Counted from the first letter of the stretch, positions 52,512 to 62,169 are shown. The stretch: 64,000 nt of DNA from Streptomyces sp. RFCAC02 (GCF_004193175.1 NZ_SAUH01000001.1:4311501-4375500); one strand, 5' to 3'. The notes: generated by a model from the letters alone, not told the origin. A program made the numbers and translations.

Positions 52512-54779
52512 TTGTCAAAAGACGATGGCATCGGCGACGAGCAGGCCCACCTCACCGTCCTCTACGGGCGGCTGGACGCCCTCCGCGCGGAGACCCGTGA
52601 ACGGCTCGACCACGTCCTCGCCGCCACGGGCCTCACCCACCAGGGGCTCGCCGAACGCGACGCGTCCGCCGCCGAACTCGCCGATCGCGCCGCACGCCTC
52701 GACGCCGTCGAGAACGGCCTGTGCTTCGGCCGCATCGACACCCGCGACGGAGCGCGGCACCGCATCGGGCGCATCGGTCTCCCGGGCACCGACTCCGAAC
52801 CCCTGCTGATCGACTGGCGCGCCGACGCAGCGCGCCCGTTCTACACCGCCACGGCCGTCTCCCCCGAGGGCGTCGCGCTGCGCCGCCACATCACGACACG
52901 CGACCGCCGCGTCACCGGCGTTTCGGACGAGCGGCTCGACGGCACCGCCGCTGGCCTGGCGGGCGACGCCGCGCTCCTCGAAGCCCTCCGCGCCGCGAGG
53001 ACCGACCGGATGCACGACATCGTCCCCACCATCCAGGCCGAGCAGGACGCCGTCATCCGCGCCGACCCGCGCGGCGTCCTCGTCGTCCAGGGCGGCCCCG
53101 GCACGGGCAAGACCGCCGTCGCCCTGCACCGCACCGCCTACCTCCTCCACACCCGGCGCGAACGCCTCGCGAAGAGCGTCGTCCTGCTGATCGGCCCGAG
53201 CCCCGCGTTCCTCCGCTACATCGGCGACGTCCTGCCGGCCCTCGGGGAGACGGGCGTGCGGATGACCACCGTCGACCGCCTCCTGCCCGGTGTGCGCGCC
53301 ACCGGCACGGAGCCGCCGGCCGCCGCCGAGGTGAAGGGCCGGCTCGCCATGGCCGGCGTGATCGCCGCCGCCGTCGCCGAGCGCCAGCGCGTACCCGGAG
53401 CGGACGAACCGATGGCGGTGCCGTTCGACGGCGGCGAGCCGATCCCGCTCGACCGGGAGACCTGCCTGGCCGCCCGCGCGCAGGCCCGGGACACGCGCCT
53501 CGCGCACAACGAGGCGCGCCCCGTCTTCCACGACCTGGTGACCGACGCCCTCGCCCGCCGGTACGCGGCACGGTTCGCGACCGACGTCCTCGACGGCAGC
53601 AGCCTCCTGACCGACGCCGACCTCGCCGTGATCCGCGACGACCTGCGCGCCGACCCCGGCGTACGGGCCGCGATCGACACCCTGTGGCCGCCGCTCTCTC
53701 CGGGCCGGCTGCTCACCGAGCTGTACGCGTCACCACGGCTGCTCGCCGCGGCCGCCCCGGACCTGGACCCCGCCGAACGCGGCCTCCTGCTGCGCGGACC
53801 GCACCGCCCGTGGACCCCGGCCGACATCCCCCTGCTCGACGAGGCCGCGGAACTCCTCGGCTCCGACGACACCGCGACGCGCGCGGCGGCCGGCGCGCGG
53901 CGGGCCGAGCGCGTCGCCCTGGCGCAGGAGGCGCTCGACATCGCCCGCGGCTCCCGCCGCACCGACTTCGACGACGGCGCCGCCCCCGAATTCCTCTCCG
54001 CCTACGACCTGCTGGACGCCGAACGCCTCGCCGACCGGCAGGCCGCCACCGACCACCGCACGCCCGCGGAGCGCGCGGCCGCCGACCGCCGCTGGACGTA
54101 CGGCCACGTGGTCGTCGACGAGGCCCAGGAACTGTCGGCTATGGCCTGGCGGATGCTCATGCGCCGCTGCCCCGCCCGGTCCATGACGATCGTCGGCGAC
54201 ATCGCCCAGACCGGGGACCCGGCCGGCGCGCCGTCGTGGGACCGTGTCCTGCGCCCGCACTGCGGCGACCGCTGGCGGCTCGCCGAACTTACCGTCAACT
54301 ACCGCCTGCCCGCCGAGATCGCGGACGTGTCGGCCCAGGTGCTGCGCCGCATCGACCCGGACCGCACGGCACCGCGCGCCGTACGGTCGGAGGGCGTGCC
54401 GCCCTGGTCGGCGGCCGTGGCGCCGGACGGACTCGACGCGTCCGTCGCACGGCTCGCGGCACGCGAGAGCCGGGCGGTCGCCGGAGGCACGGTCGCGGTG
54501 GTCGCGCCGGCCGCCCGGGTCGCCGGCCTCACGGCGGCCGTGTCCGCCCACGCCCCCGGGGTCCCCGTCCTCGACGCGCGGCAGGCCAAGGGGCTCGAGT
54601 ACGACGCCGTGCTCGTCGTGGACCCGGAGGGCATCGCCGCCGCGTCGCCGCGCGGCCTGAACGACCTGTACGTCGCCCTGACACGCGCCACGCGGCGGCT
54701 CGGTGTCGTGCACCCCGGTACGGGGACCGGCGCGCCCGCCGGTCTGGCGGGGCTGCGGCCGCTGCGCGGCGGGGCGTGA
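52512..54779 (+). CDS. HelD/HelR-type RNA polymerase-associated helicase-like ATPase
   Basis: A 755-residue superfamily 1 ATPase with TTG start behind GAGGGG. Residues 1-70 are a coiled, helical N-terminal arm. Walker A is QGGPGTGKTAVALHR (193-207). Walker B is HVVVDEAQELSAMAWRML, followed by SMTIVGDIAQTGD. The C-terminal motifs include VLDARQAKGLEYDAVLVVDPEG and LNDLYVALTRATRRLGVVHPG. It resembles actinomycete HelD class II/HelR, which dislodges RNA polymerase from DNA and, in S. venezuelae, gives rifamycin tolerance. No rifamycin-associated element was found upstream; only a TCACCC-AAGCG-GGGTGA dyad lies around 52457. Confidence 0.85.
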   Translation: MSKDDGIGDEQAHLTVLYGRLDALRAETRERLDHVLAATGLTHQGLAERDASAAELADRAARLDAVENGLCFGRIDTRDGARHRIGRIGLPGTDSEPLLIDWRADAARPFYTATAVSPEGVALRRHITTRDRRVTGVSDERLDGTAAGLAGDAALLEALRAARTDRMHDIVPTIQAEQDAVIRADPRGVLVVQGGPGTGKTAVALHRTAYLLHTRRERLAKSVVLLIGPSPAFLRYIGDVLPALGETGVRMTTVDRLLPGVRATGTEPPAAAEVKGRLAMAGVIAAAVAERQRVPGADEPMAVPFDGGEPIPLDRETCLAARAQARDTRLAHNEARPVFHDLVTDALARRYAARFATDVLDGSSLLTDADLAVIRDDLRADPGVRAAIDTLWPPLSPGRLLTELYASPRLLAAAAPDLDPAERGLLLRGPHRPWTPADIPLLDEAAELLGSDDTATRAAAGARRAERVALAQEALDIARGSRRTDFDDGAAPEFLSAYDLLDAERLADRQAATDHRTPAERAAADRRWTYGHVVVDEAQELSAMAWRMLMRRCPARSMTIVGDIAQTGDPAGAPSWDRVLRPHCGDRWRLAELTVNYRLPAEIADVSAQVLRRIDPDRTAPRAVRSEGVPPWSAAVAPDGLDASVARLAARESRAVAGGTVAVVAPAARVAGLTAAVSAHAPGVPVLDARQAKGLEYDAVLVVDPEGIAAASPRGLNDLYVALTRATRRLGVVHPGTGTGAPAGLAGLRPLRGGA

Positions 54780-54831
54780 CGTTTCGGTGTCGCCCGATCG
54801 GGTTACTCCGGGGCGCGGAGGTGATGGTCCG

Positions 54832-55239
54832 ATGACCACGGTGAAGGACATGCTCAGGGCCGGTCCGGCCGACACGGAAGCGATCGACGGCGAGGCACTC
54901 GCACGCTGCATCCAGGAGTGCGAGCAGTGCGCACAGACCTGTACGGCCTGTGCCGACGCCTGCCTGTCCGAGGAGCACGTGGAGGAGCTGGCCACCTGCG
55001 TGCGGCTGGACCTCGACTGCGCGGACGTCTGCGACATCACGAGCCGGCTGCTGTCGCGCCACACGGGAGGCCGCTCGGACCTCACCCGCGCGCAGGTGCA
55101 GGCGTGCGCCCTGGCGTGCGCGGCGTGCGCGACGGAGTGCGAGCGGCACGCGGCCATGCACGAGCACTGCCGGCTGTGCGCCGAGGCGTGCCGAGCCTGC
55201 GAGCGGGCGTGCAACGACCTGCTGGCCGCCGGACTCTGA
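54832..55239 (+). CDS. Cys-rich four-helix bundle protein, Csp3-like copper storage (DUF326)
   Basis: A 135-residue protein with 18 cysteines, mostly as CxxxC/CxxC on predicted helices ([46 protein letters not shown]). This is the Csp/DUF326 pattern, in which cysteines line the bundle core and bind many Cu(I) ions. There is no signal peptide, so it is the cytosolic Csp3 type. Starts 52 nt after the helicase gene on the same strand. Confidence 0.9.
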   Translation: MTTVKDMLRAGPADTEAIDGEALARCIQECEQCAQTCTACADACLSEEHVEELATCVRLDLDCADVCDITSRLLSRHTGGRSDLTRAQVQACALACAACATECERHAAMHEHCRLCAEACRACERACNDLLAAGL

Positions 55240-55288
55240 TCCTCCGGCCGCGCGGGCGCCCCCGTCCGGGGACCGCCCGCGCACGGGG

Positions 55289-55573
55289 TCAGGACGCGCG
55301 GGACGCACCGCAGTCGCAGGGCACCTTGTGGAAGTTGTACTTCCTGACGCGGTCGTGCCCGTCGTACTCCCAGTGGTAGTTGTCACGCACATGGGTGCAG
55401 CGCCCCGACACGTGCAGGCCAAGGGAGTGCCCGCACTGCGCGCACCGGGGATCCGGCGGAACGTACCGCTTGCCCTGCTTCTTGAAATCCCTGCGCAGGA
55501 CTTCCTCGATGTACACGACACCCGCGACGACGACGATGAGCCCGGCGAGGCCCACGACGTGCTCCGCGCCCAT
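55289..55573 (-). CDS. Small membrane protein with C-terminal Cys/His cluster
   Basis: A 94-residue protein. One N-terminal membrane segment ([17 protein letters not shown]) is followed by a basic stretch and a Cys/His-rich domain ([19 protein letters not shown] ... HKVPCDCGA), probably a metal-binding ribbon. I do not recognise the family. It converges on the Csp-like gene. Confidence 0.65.
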   Translation of the reverse strand: MGAEHVVGLAGLIVVVAGVVYIEEVLRRDFKKQGKRYVPPDPRCAQCGHSLGLHVSGRCTHVRDNYHWEYDGHDRVRKYNFHKVPCDCGASRAS

Positions 55574-55743
55574 GCTTCCGCACCTCGCTCCCGGCTGCGC
55601 CCCCGCGTCGCAGTGCTGAGATACCCGCCCGAGCCGTGCAGGGCCAGCCTACCCGCCGCCCTCCGCCCCGGGGAGGGCCTTCACCCCGGCCGTCGCGCGG
55701 CCACCACGCGGGCGTCGGCGGCCGCGCGTCGGAGGCGGTGCGA

Positions 55744-56552
55744 TCAGCAGACCGGGGAGCAGAAGCCGAACTCCCGCAACACTTCCAGGACGACGGCGCG
55801 TACGCAGTCACGCCCCGGGGGCAGTCCGGGGTCGCCCTGGGGACCGCGCGGCCCCCTGGGGCCGCAGGGGCCGGGGTCGCCCTTGGGGCCCTGCGGACCA
55901 CGGGGACCCGCAGGCCCGTCGCGCCCGTTGAGCCCCGGTCGGCCGTCCATCCCGTGCTTGCCGTCCTTGCCGTCCCGACCCGGCGGCCCCTCGGGTCCCT
56001 CCGGGCCCTGCCTGCCGTCCTGCCCGTCGGGGCCGCGCGGACCCGTGGGTCCCGCCGGTCCGGGCAGGCCGCGGGGACCCCTGGGGCCGGCCGGCCCTTC
56101 GGCGCCCGGAGGCCCGGGGGACCCGGCGGTCCTGGCGGACCAGGCGGATCCACGGGGTCCGGAGGAACGCATCCGCAGGGCGGGCCACAGGGATCGCACC
56201 CGCAGGGCGGGGTGCACGGATCGTGCTGGCAGGGGCAGCACTGGACGGGGTCACGTACCGTCACGGGGACATGCTCGGTGACGGTGTCCGACTCCCGATG
56301 GGCCGTCACATCGAGAGTGGTCTCGCCCGCGGCGGCGTCCGGACGCACGGTGAACTCACCGGTCCAGAAACGGTCGTCCACGGACTGGAGGGGGATGGCC
56401 GAGTCCTCCGCGCCGGGACAGACGGGGGAACGGACCTCGACCCGCTGGTCGCGCTGCGCAGTGGGCCAGTAGACGAACACGCGGGTGCGGATGCCTGGAC
56501 TGAGGGGATCACCGAAGAACACAAGGAGCCGGGTATCTGTTGGAGTGCCCAC
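55744..56552 (-). pseudogene. Cys-rich collagen-like protein with single-base frameshift
   Basis: The reading from GTG 56552 (with GGAGACAAG upstream) gives an Ig-like N-terminal domain of about 110 residues (RLLVFFGDPLSPGIRTRVFVYWP). A Cys/Pro-rich hinge follows ([26 protein letters not shown]), then the first Gly-x-y triplets. After a run of five G at 56116-56120 (plus strand) the Gly-x-y repeat continues in another frame for about 30 triplets, and ends [16 protein letters not shown] then CSPVC. Adding one base restores a 269-residue protein. There is no signal peptide. Function unknown; the ordered repeat on both sides shows it was one gene. Confidence 0.75.
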
Positions 56553-56960
56553 CTTGTCTCCTGAAGGTAGCGGAGCGTTGGAGGCAGTGCCCGGCCCTTC
56601 CGAACCCACCGCGGAAGGCACCGGGCCTGTGCCGGAGGCCTTGCGGTCGATGTTCCTCCTGCAAGGAGCCCCGTGAACTGCCCGGCACGGTAAGTGACCT
56701 GTAAGGATGAGTGCTCAGCTCATCGGAGAATTGAAAGGCCGTTGGGCTCGCTGTTCGGCCGGTGGGTGAATTGTCTGCTCCCGGGAGCAGGGAAACCCGT
56801 TCTTTGTCTCCGGCCGAGGCCCGTACGCGCGCCTCCGCTCCACCGGGGCACGCGCGGCGGCGGCCGACAGACCGTCACGTCGCGTGACGCCGCCGTGCTC
56901 CCGCCGTCGCACGTCATGTTCGCGGGCCGGAGCATGTCCGCCCGGGCTGCGCACGCCGGC
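56553..56960. other. Gene-free interval
   Basis: About 400 nt with no supported gene. It contains the collagen-like gene promoter region and a 15-bp dyad GTCACG-TCG-CGTGAC (56874-56888). Confidence 0.5.
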
Positions 56961-57142
56961 TCAGACCAGGCCGTCCCAGCCCCAGCGCGGTGTGGGGCCG
57001 GGTGTGCCGAGATCCGTGCCCACCGGATCTCCCGACACGTCGCGGGCGATGCGGGTGCCCCAGTCGAAGTACTCGACGACGCGGCGCCGGAGCAGGTCGT
57101 CGTCGGGCAGCACGTCCTCGACGGCCCGCGTCATCAGCTCCA
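56961..57142 (-). pseudogene. C-terminal remnant resembling a group II truncated-haemoglobin-like protein
   Basis: Downstream of the sodN terminator, about 60 residues (MELMTRAVEDVLPDDDLLRRRVVEYFDWGTRIA, ending TPRWGWDGLV) look like the last helices and the PRWxWDGL tail of globin-fold proteins common in streptomycetes. No start with a ribosome site is visible, and the sequence before it is the sodN terminator, so the N-terminal two thirds are missing. A short intact gene cannot be excluded. Confidence 0.4.
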
Positions 57143-57199
57143 TCCAGCGCTGCCGGTGCTCCTCCGGTGCGGAGCGGGACGGCCACAGACCCGTGAAAA

Positions 57200-57233
57200 G
57201 ACCCGTGCCCGGCCGTCGGGCCGGGCACGGGTC
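57200..57233 (-). terminator. sodN terminator
   Basis: A 15-bp perfect stem GACCCGTGCCCGGCC / GGCCGGGCACGGGTC followed, in the minus-strand direction, by TTTT: a classical intrinsic terminator 36 nt after the sodN stop. Confidence 0.9.
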
Positions 57234-57268
57234 GGGGGCCGCGCGGTCGCCGTGACCGCGGGGCTGTG

Positions 57269-57664
57269 TCACGCCTTCTTGGTCTCCCAGAAGATCTTGT
57301 CGATCTGGGCGATGTAGTCCAGGGCCTTCTGGCCCGTGGCCGGGTCGGTGGAGGCCTTGGCGGCGCTGAGTGCCTTCAGCGTGTCGTTCACGAGCTGGTG
57401 CAGCTCGGGGTACTTCTCGAAGTGCGGGGGCTTGAAGTAGTCGCTCCACAGGACCGACACGTGGTGCTTGGCGAGCTCGGCCCGCTGCTCCTTGATGACG
57501 GTGGCACGGGCCCGGTAGTGCGGGTCGTCGTTGGCCTGGTACTTCTCCTGGACGGCCTTGACGGACTCCGCCTCGATACGGGCCTGGGCGGGGTCGTACA
57601 CGCCGCACGGGAGGTCGCAGTGGGCGCTGACCTTCACCCTGGGGGCGAACAGGCGGGAAAGCAT
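57269..57664 (-). CDS. sodN: Nickel superoxide dismutase
   Basis: A 131-residue precursor. A 14-residue leader (MLSRLFAPRVKVSA) is followed by the nickel hook HCDLPCGVYDP, giving a 117-residue mature enzyme with His1, Cys2 and Cys6 as ligands after cleavage. The helical remainder matches Streptomyces NiSOD. ATG start chosen at MLSRLF. Divergent from sodX, the maturation protease. Nickel-dependent regulation through Nur is known in the genus; I did not identify a Nur box. Confidence 0.96.
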   Translation of the reverse strand: MLSRLFAPRVKVSAHCDLPCGVYDPAQARIEAESVKAVQEKYQANDDPHYRARATVIKEQRAELAKHHVSVLWSDYFKPPHFEKYPELHQLVNDTLKALSAAKASTDPATGQKALDYIAQIDKIFWETKKA

Positions 57665-57817
57665 GAAAGCTGTCCTTCCTCGTGATCGTCTTCTCACGGG
57701 CGACACTACTCCGTGCAGGGCCGGTTTTCCCGGCCGACCCGGTTCATGCGCCGGGGCTTAGGTCAAAAGTCCAATCGCCGGACCGGACCGGCGGCGGACG
57801 GGACGGAAGGGTGCGCG

Positions 57818-58201
57818 ATGAGGCTCGGGCTGGCGGAGGTCTACAACCCCTCGATGCTCCCCACGCTGCGGCCGGGGGACCAGCTGCTCCTCGGGTACGG
57901 GGCGCGCGTGCGGCCGGGGCACGTGGTCGTCGTACGGCATCCGTTCCAGCACGACCTGCTCATCGTGAAGCGGGCGGCGGAGCGGCGCCCCGGCGGCTGG
58001 TGGGTGGTCGGCGACAACCCCATGGTGACCAACGACAGCCGCGAGTTCGGCGTGGTGCCGGACGGGCTCGTCGTGGCGCGGGCCGTGCTGCGGCTGCGGC
58101 CGCCGCTGCGGCATCAGCGGTCGCCGGTCTCCGTGCTGGCCTGGCTGCCGTCGGCCGTGCGGCCGCTGGTGGCGCGCTCGCGCCGTTTGCGGGCGCGGTA
58201 G
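57818..58201 (+). CDS. sodX: NiSOD maturation protease SodX (S26 signal-peptidase-like)
   Basis: A 127-residue protein with ATG start behind GGAAGGG. The serine nucleophile is in EVYNPSMLPTLRPGDQLL and the general-base Lys in HDLLIVKRAAERRPGGWWVVGDNP, as in S26 peptidases. It removes the NiSOD leader to expose His1. Its last 88 bases overlap the end of the convergent CGNR gene. Confidence 0.92.
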   Translation: MRLGLAEVYNPSMLPTLRPGDQLLLGYGARVRPGHVVVVRHPFQHDLLIVKRAAERRPGGWWVVGDNPMVTNDSREFGVVPDGLVVARAVLRLRPPLRHQRSPVSVLAWLPSAVRPLVARSRRLRAR

Positions 58202-58734
58202 GCGGCCACGTTCGCACGGGTCGCGCAGCGGTCCGAGCAGTACCGTTTGGAACGATTCGTCGATGTGTCGACATACGCGTTGCGGCAGGGCGGGGCCTCG
58301 CACAGGCCGAGGCGGTCCACGCCCAGGTCGGTGAGCTGGAACGCGAGCCCCATGCACGCGATCGCCGCGTAGCCTGCGGTCGCGCTCGACGGGTGTTCGG
58401 CGAGGTGCAGGTGCCAGCGCGGGCGGCCGCTGTCGTCCAGGTGGTCGTGGCCGGAGATCTGCGGACTGGCCGGGTATTCGAGCAGCAGGGCGTTCAGCAG
58501 GTCCACGGCGCGGGTCTCGTCGCCCTCCGCCGCCGCCGTGAAGACGGCGCGCAGCCGTGCGCGGACGCCCCGGAGGCGGGTCACGTCCGCGTCGCCGGCG
58601 CGGCGGGCCGCGTGCTGCGCCGGGCCGAAGAGGGCGCGTACGGCCTCGACGGACGTGAGGGCGTCGGTGCCGCGCCCGGGTTCCTCGGTGTTGACGAGGC
58701 GCACCGCGTAGTCCGAGTAATAGGTCAGTTCCAC
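58114..58734 (-). CDS. CGNR zinc-finger (ABATE domain) regulator
   Basis: A 206-residue protein. An N-terminal ABATE domain (YYSDYAVRLVNTEEPGRGTD) precedes the zinc-finger motif LGLCEAPPCRNAYVDTSTNRSKRYCSDRCATRANVAAYRARKR, the CGNR-type finger with C-x4-C and C-x3-C. It is probably a stress-linked transcription regulator. The 3' end overlaps sodX in convergent orientation. Confidence 0.9.
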   Translation of the reverse strand: MELTYYSDYAVRLVNTEEPGRGTDALTSVEAVRALFGPAQHAARRAGDADVTRLRGVRARLRAVFTAAAEGDETRAVDLLNALLLEYPASPQISGHDHLDDSGRPRWHLHLAEHPSSATAGYAAIACMGLAFQLTDLGVDRLGLCEAPPCRNAYVDTSTNRSKRYCSDRCATRANVAAYRARKRRERATSGRTADGSQASTETGDR

Positions 58735-58848
58735 TTGTGTTCCTTACGGGGTGCGCCCTAGGGTACTCCACGTCGGATGTAATAGGTGAGCATAGACCTC
58801 AGTGCTTACATCGCGGGTTTTCCGAACCGATCCATCCAGGAGGCGGGC

Positions 58849-59607
58849 ATGGCGGACTGGCAGGCGTGGCAGGACAGTTGGGACCGGCAGCAGGAGTGGT
58901 ACATGCCGGACCGGGAGGAGCGGTTCCGCGTGCTGCTCGACGCCGTCGAGGCGTTCGCCGGGGACCGGCCGCACGTCCTCGACCTGGCGTGCGGCACCGG
59001 CAGCATCACGCGGCGCCTGCTGCGGCGCCTGCCCGGGGCGCGCAGCACCGGCGTCGACCTGGACCCGGCGCTGCTGGCCATCGCGCGCGGCACGTTCGCC
59101 GGGGACGACCGCGTCACATTCGTCAGGGCCGACCTCACCCGCCCCGACTGGGCGGACGCCCTGCCCCACGACCGCTACGACGCCGTGCTCACCGCCACCG
59201 CCCTCCACTGGCTGGACGACGGACCGCTCACCGCGCTGTACGGCCGCCTGGCGGCCCTGCTGCGGCCCGGCGGGGTCTTCGTCAACGCCGACCACATGCC
59301 GGACGACACCGCGCCGCGCATCACGGCCGCGCACGACGCCTTCGCGGCGGCCCGGCGGGAGCGTGCCAGGGAGGCGGGGGCGCTCGACTGGGCGGAGTGG
59401 TGGGAGCGGGTCGCCGCAGCGCCGGAACTGGCCGGCGTGGCCGAGGAACGGTTCGCGCTCTTCGGACGCCCCTCGCGGGGCAGCGACCACGACGGCCCGC
59501 CGCACCCGCCGGCCTGGCACCTCGACGCGCTGCGGGCCGCCGGGTTCGCCGAGGCGCGGATCGCCTGGGCGTCCCTCACGGACGCGGCCGTCCTGGCGCT
59601 GGTATGA
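58849..59607 (+). CDS. Class I SAM-dependent methyltransferase
   Basis: A 252-residue enzyme. Motif I is VLDLACGTGSITRRLL, then STGVDLDPALLAIARG (acidic end of beta-2), and YDAVLTATALHWLDD. ATG start behind GGAGGCGGG. The substrate is unknown. Confidence 0.92.
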   Translation: MADWQAWQDSWDRQQEWYMPDREERFRVLLDAVEAFAGDRPHVLDLACGTGSITRRLLRRLPGARSTGVDLDPALLAIARGTFAGDDRVTFVRADLTRPDWADALPHDRYDAVLTATALHWLDDGPLTALYGRLAALLRPGGVFVNADHMPDDTAPRITAAHDAFAAARRERAREAGALDWAEWWERVAAAPELAGVAEERFALFGRPSRGSDHDGPPHPPAWHLDALRAAGFAEARIAWASLTDAAVLALV

Positions 59608-59650
59608 CGCGGCGGGCGCGGACCGCCGTGCGGACCGCGCCCGCGCCGCG

Positions 59651-60847
59651 TCAGCGCGTGACGCCCGCGTCGAGCGCGGCCTTCGCCACGGCGTCGGCCA
59701 CCGCCGGGGCCACCCGCGGATCGAACGGCGACGGAATCACCCGTTCAGGTGAAAGCTCGTCCTCGACGACCGCGGCGAGCGCCTCGGCGGCCGCGAGCTT
59801 CATGCTCTCGGTGATCCGCGTCGCGCCCACCCGCAGCGCGCCCGCGAAGATGCCGGGGAACGCCAGGACGTTGTTGATCTGGTTCGGGAAGTCGCTGCGC
59901 CCGGTGGCGACGACGGCCGCGTACCTGGCGGCCACCTCCGGGTGCACCTCGGGATCCGGGTTGGCCATGGCGAAGACGAACGCGCCCGGCGCCATCGTCG
60001 CGACGACCTCCTCGGGGACCGTGCCGCCGCTGACCCCGATGAACACGTCAGCGCCGGCCAGCACCGAGGCCAGTGACCCCGACCGGCCGCCCGCCTGCGC
60101 GGTGAGGGCGGCGAGTTCGCGCTTCGCGTCGGTCAGGTCCGCGCGGTCCGCCGACACGACGCCCCGGCGGTCGCACACCGCGATGTCGGTGACGCCCGCG
60201 CCGAGGAGGATGCGCGCGATCGCCACCCCCGCCGCGCCCGCCCCCGAGATCACGACGCGCAGGCTGCCCAGGGAACGGCCCGTCAGGCGGGCCGCGTTGC
60301 GCAGGGCGGCGAGCGTCACGACGGCGGTGCCGTGCTGGTCGTCGTGGAAGACGGGGATGTCAAGCCGCTCCTGGAGCCTGCGCTCGATCTCGAAGCAGCG
60401 CGGCGCGGAGATGTCCTCCAGGTTGATGCCGCCGAAGGACGGCGCGAGACGGGCGACCGTCTCCACGATCTCGTCCGTGTCGCGGCAGTCGAGCGCCACC
60501 GGCACCGCGTCGACGTCACCGAACTGCTTGAAGAGGATGGCCTTCCCCTCCATCACCGGCAGGGACGCCTCCGGGCCGATGTCGCCGAGGCCGAGGACGG
60601 CGCTGCCGTCCGTGACGACCGCGACGGTGCGGGACTTCCAGGTGTAGGTGTGGACGAGGTCCGGCTGTTCGGCGATGGCCGAGCAGACCCGGGCCACGCC
60701 GGGCGTGTAGGCGAGGGAGAGGTCCGCGGCGTCGCGGACCGGGACGGTCGCCCGGACGGCCATCTTGCCGCCCCGATGGAGTTCGAACACCGGGTCGAGC
60801 GCCGTGTCCGGCAGCTCGGTCCGGGGGGTGATGATCTCCGATGTCAC
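59651..60847 (-). CDS. NAD(P)-dependent malic enzyme
   Basis: A 398-residue enzyme converting malate to pyruvate and CO2. Motifs are [12 protein letters not shown] (catalytic Tyr), [23 protein letters not shown], metal-binding [26 protein letters not shown], and Rossmann loop [15 protein letters not shown]. It is the short prokaryotic type. GTG start with AAGGGG upstream. Confidence 0.95.
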   Translation of the reverse strand: MTSEIITPRTELPDTALDPVFELHRGGKMAVRATVPVRDAADLSLAYTPGVARVCSAIAEQPDLVHTYTWKSRTVAVVTDGSAVLGLGDIGPEASLPVMEGKAILFKQFGDVDAVPVALDCRDTDEIVETVARLAPSFGGINLEDISAPRCFEIERRLQERLDIPVFHDDQHGTAVVTLAALRNAARLTGRSLGSLRVVISGAGAAGVAIARILLGAGVTDIAVCDRRGVVSADRADLTDAKRELAALTAQAGGRSGSLASVLAGADVFIGVSGGTVPEEVVATMAPGAFVFAMANPDPEVHPEVAARYAAVVATGRSDFPNQINNVLAFPGIFAGALRVGATRITESMKLAAAEALAAVVEDELSPERVIPSPFDPRVAPAVADAVAKAALDAGVTR

Positions 60848-61199
60848 TGCTGGTGACCCCTTATGAACGTGACTGACTGAGGGTGGCCGCTTCCCGGTCG
60901 GGAAGCGGGCGGGCACCACGTCCGCTGGGATGAGGAGCGGACGCCGGACGCGTCGCACAAGCGCCCGGGTCCCCGGGTGAGGGGCGTAACGGATCGTTCT
61001 ACCCGATCGGGCGCCCGGGGGACGACCGCATTCGGGGATCGGACCCGGGGCCGCCGGACCGCTCCCGACCAGCGTCCAGCGGGTCGCTGAAGTCCTCCTG
61101 CCGATCCGCTGAAGGACCGTCGACGTGACCGATGTCTCAGCGCGCGCGCCGCGCCCCGCGCTGTGGCGCCGGCACGGCGTCCCTGACTACCGTGAGGGG

Positions 61200-62162
61200 A
61201 TGTTCGCCGCCTACGCCGCACGTATCGACCGCGACCGGCCGCTGAACGGCCTCGAACTCGGGGACCGCCCCGCGCCGCAGGCGCCGCCGGGCTGGACGGT
61301 CGTGGACGTTCGGGCCGCCTCCCTGAACCATCACGATCTGTGGTCGCTGCGCGGCGTCGGCCTGGCCGAGGAGGCCCTGCCGATGATCCTCGGCTGCGAC
61401 GCCGCCGGGGTCGACGCGGACGGGAACGAGGTCGTCGTCCACGGCGTCATCGGCGCCACCGGGCACGGGGTCGGGCCGCGCGAACGGCGGTCGCTGCTCA
61501 GCGAGAAGTACCAGGGGACCTTCGCGGAACGGGTGGCCGTCCCCGCGTGGAACGTCCTGCCGAAGCCGCCCGGGCTGTCCTTCGAGGAGGCGGCCTGCCT
61601 CCCCACGGCGTGGCTGACGGCGTACCGGATGCTGTTCACCGCCGCACGGGTACGGCCGGGCGACCGGGTGCTCGTGCAGGGCGCGGGCGGCGGTGTGGCC
61701 ACGGCGGCGGTGCTGCTGGGCCGGGCGGCGGGGCTGCGGATGTACGTGACGAGCCGGGACGCGGCGAAACGCGAACGCGCCATCGCCCTGGGTGCCGAGG
61801 CGGCGTTCCCGGCGGGGGAGCGGCTGCCCCACCGCGTCGACGCGGTCCTGGAATCGGTCGGGGAGGCCACCTGGTCGCACTCGGTGGCGTCCCTGCGGCC
61901 GGGCGGGACGCTGGTGCTGTGCGGGGCCACCAGCGGGCAGGCGCCCCGCTCCGCCGAGCTGAACCGCATCTTCTTCCTCGAACTCACGGTCACCGGCGTG
62001 ACGATGGGCGGGCGGGACGAGCTGGCGTCCCTCCTCGACTTCTGCGTCACGGCCGGTGTCCGCCCGCCGATCGACACCGTGCTGCCGCTGGACCGGGCGC
62101 GCGACGCCTTCGCGCGGCTGGAGAGCGGCGACCTGTTCGGCAAGGCGGTGCTCACGGTCTGA
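61200..62162 (+). CDS. Zinc-type medium-chain alcohol dehydrogenase/quinone reductase-like
   Basis: A 320-residue MDR protein. Cofactor motif is GAGGGVATAAVLLGRAAG; the N-terminal part has VRAASLNHHDLWSLRG and ILGCDAAGVDADGNEV. ATG start behind GAGGGG. The catalytic-zinc Cys position is replaced by Asn (SLNHHD), as in quinone reductase-like members, so it is probably not a zinc alcohol dehydrogenase. Confidence 0.9.
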   Translation: MFAAYAARIDRDRPLNGLELGDRPAPQAPPGWTVVDVRAASLNHHDLWSLRGVGLAEEALPMILGCDAAGVDADGNEVVVHGVIGATGHGVGPRERRSLLSEKYQGTFAERVAVPAWNVLPKPPGLSFEEAACLPTAWLTAYRMLFTAARVRPGDRVLVQGAGGGVATAAVLLGRAAGLRMYVTSRDAAKRERAIALGAEAAFPAGERLPHRVDAVLESVGEATWSHSVASLRPGGTLVLCGATSGQAPRSAELNRIFFLELTVTGVTMGGRDELASLLDFCVTAGVRPPIDTVLPLDRARDAFARLESGDLFGKAVLTV

Positions 62163-62169
62163 GCGGGCG

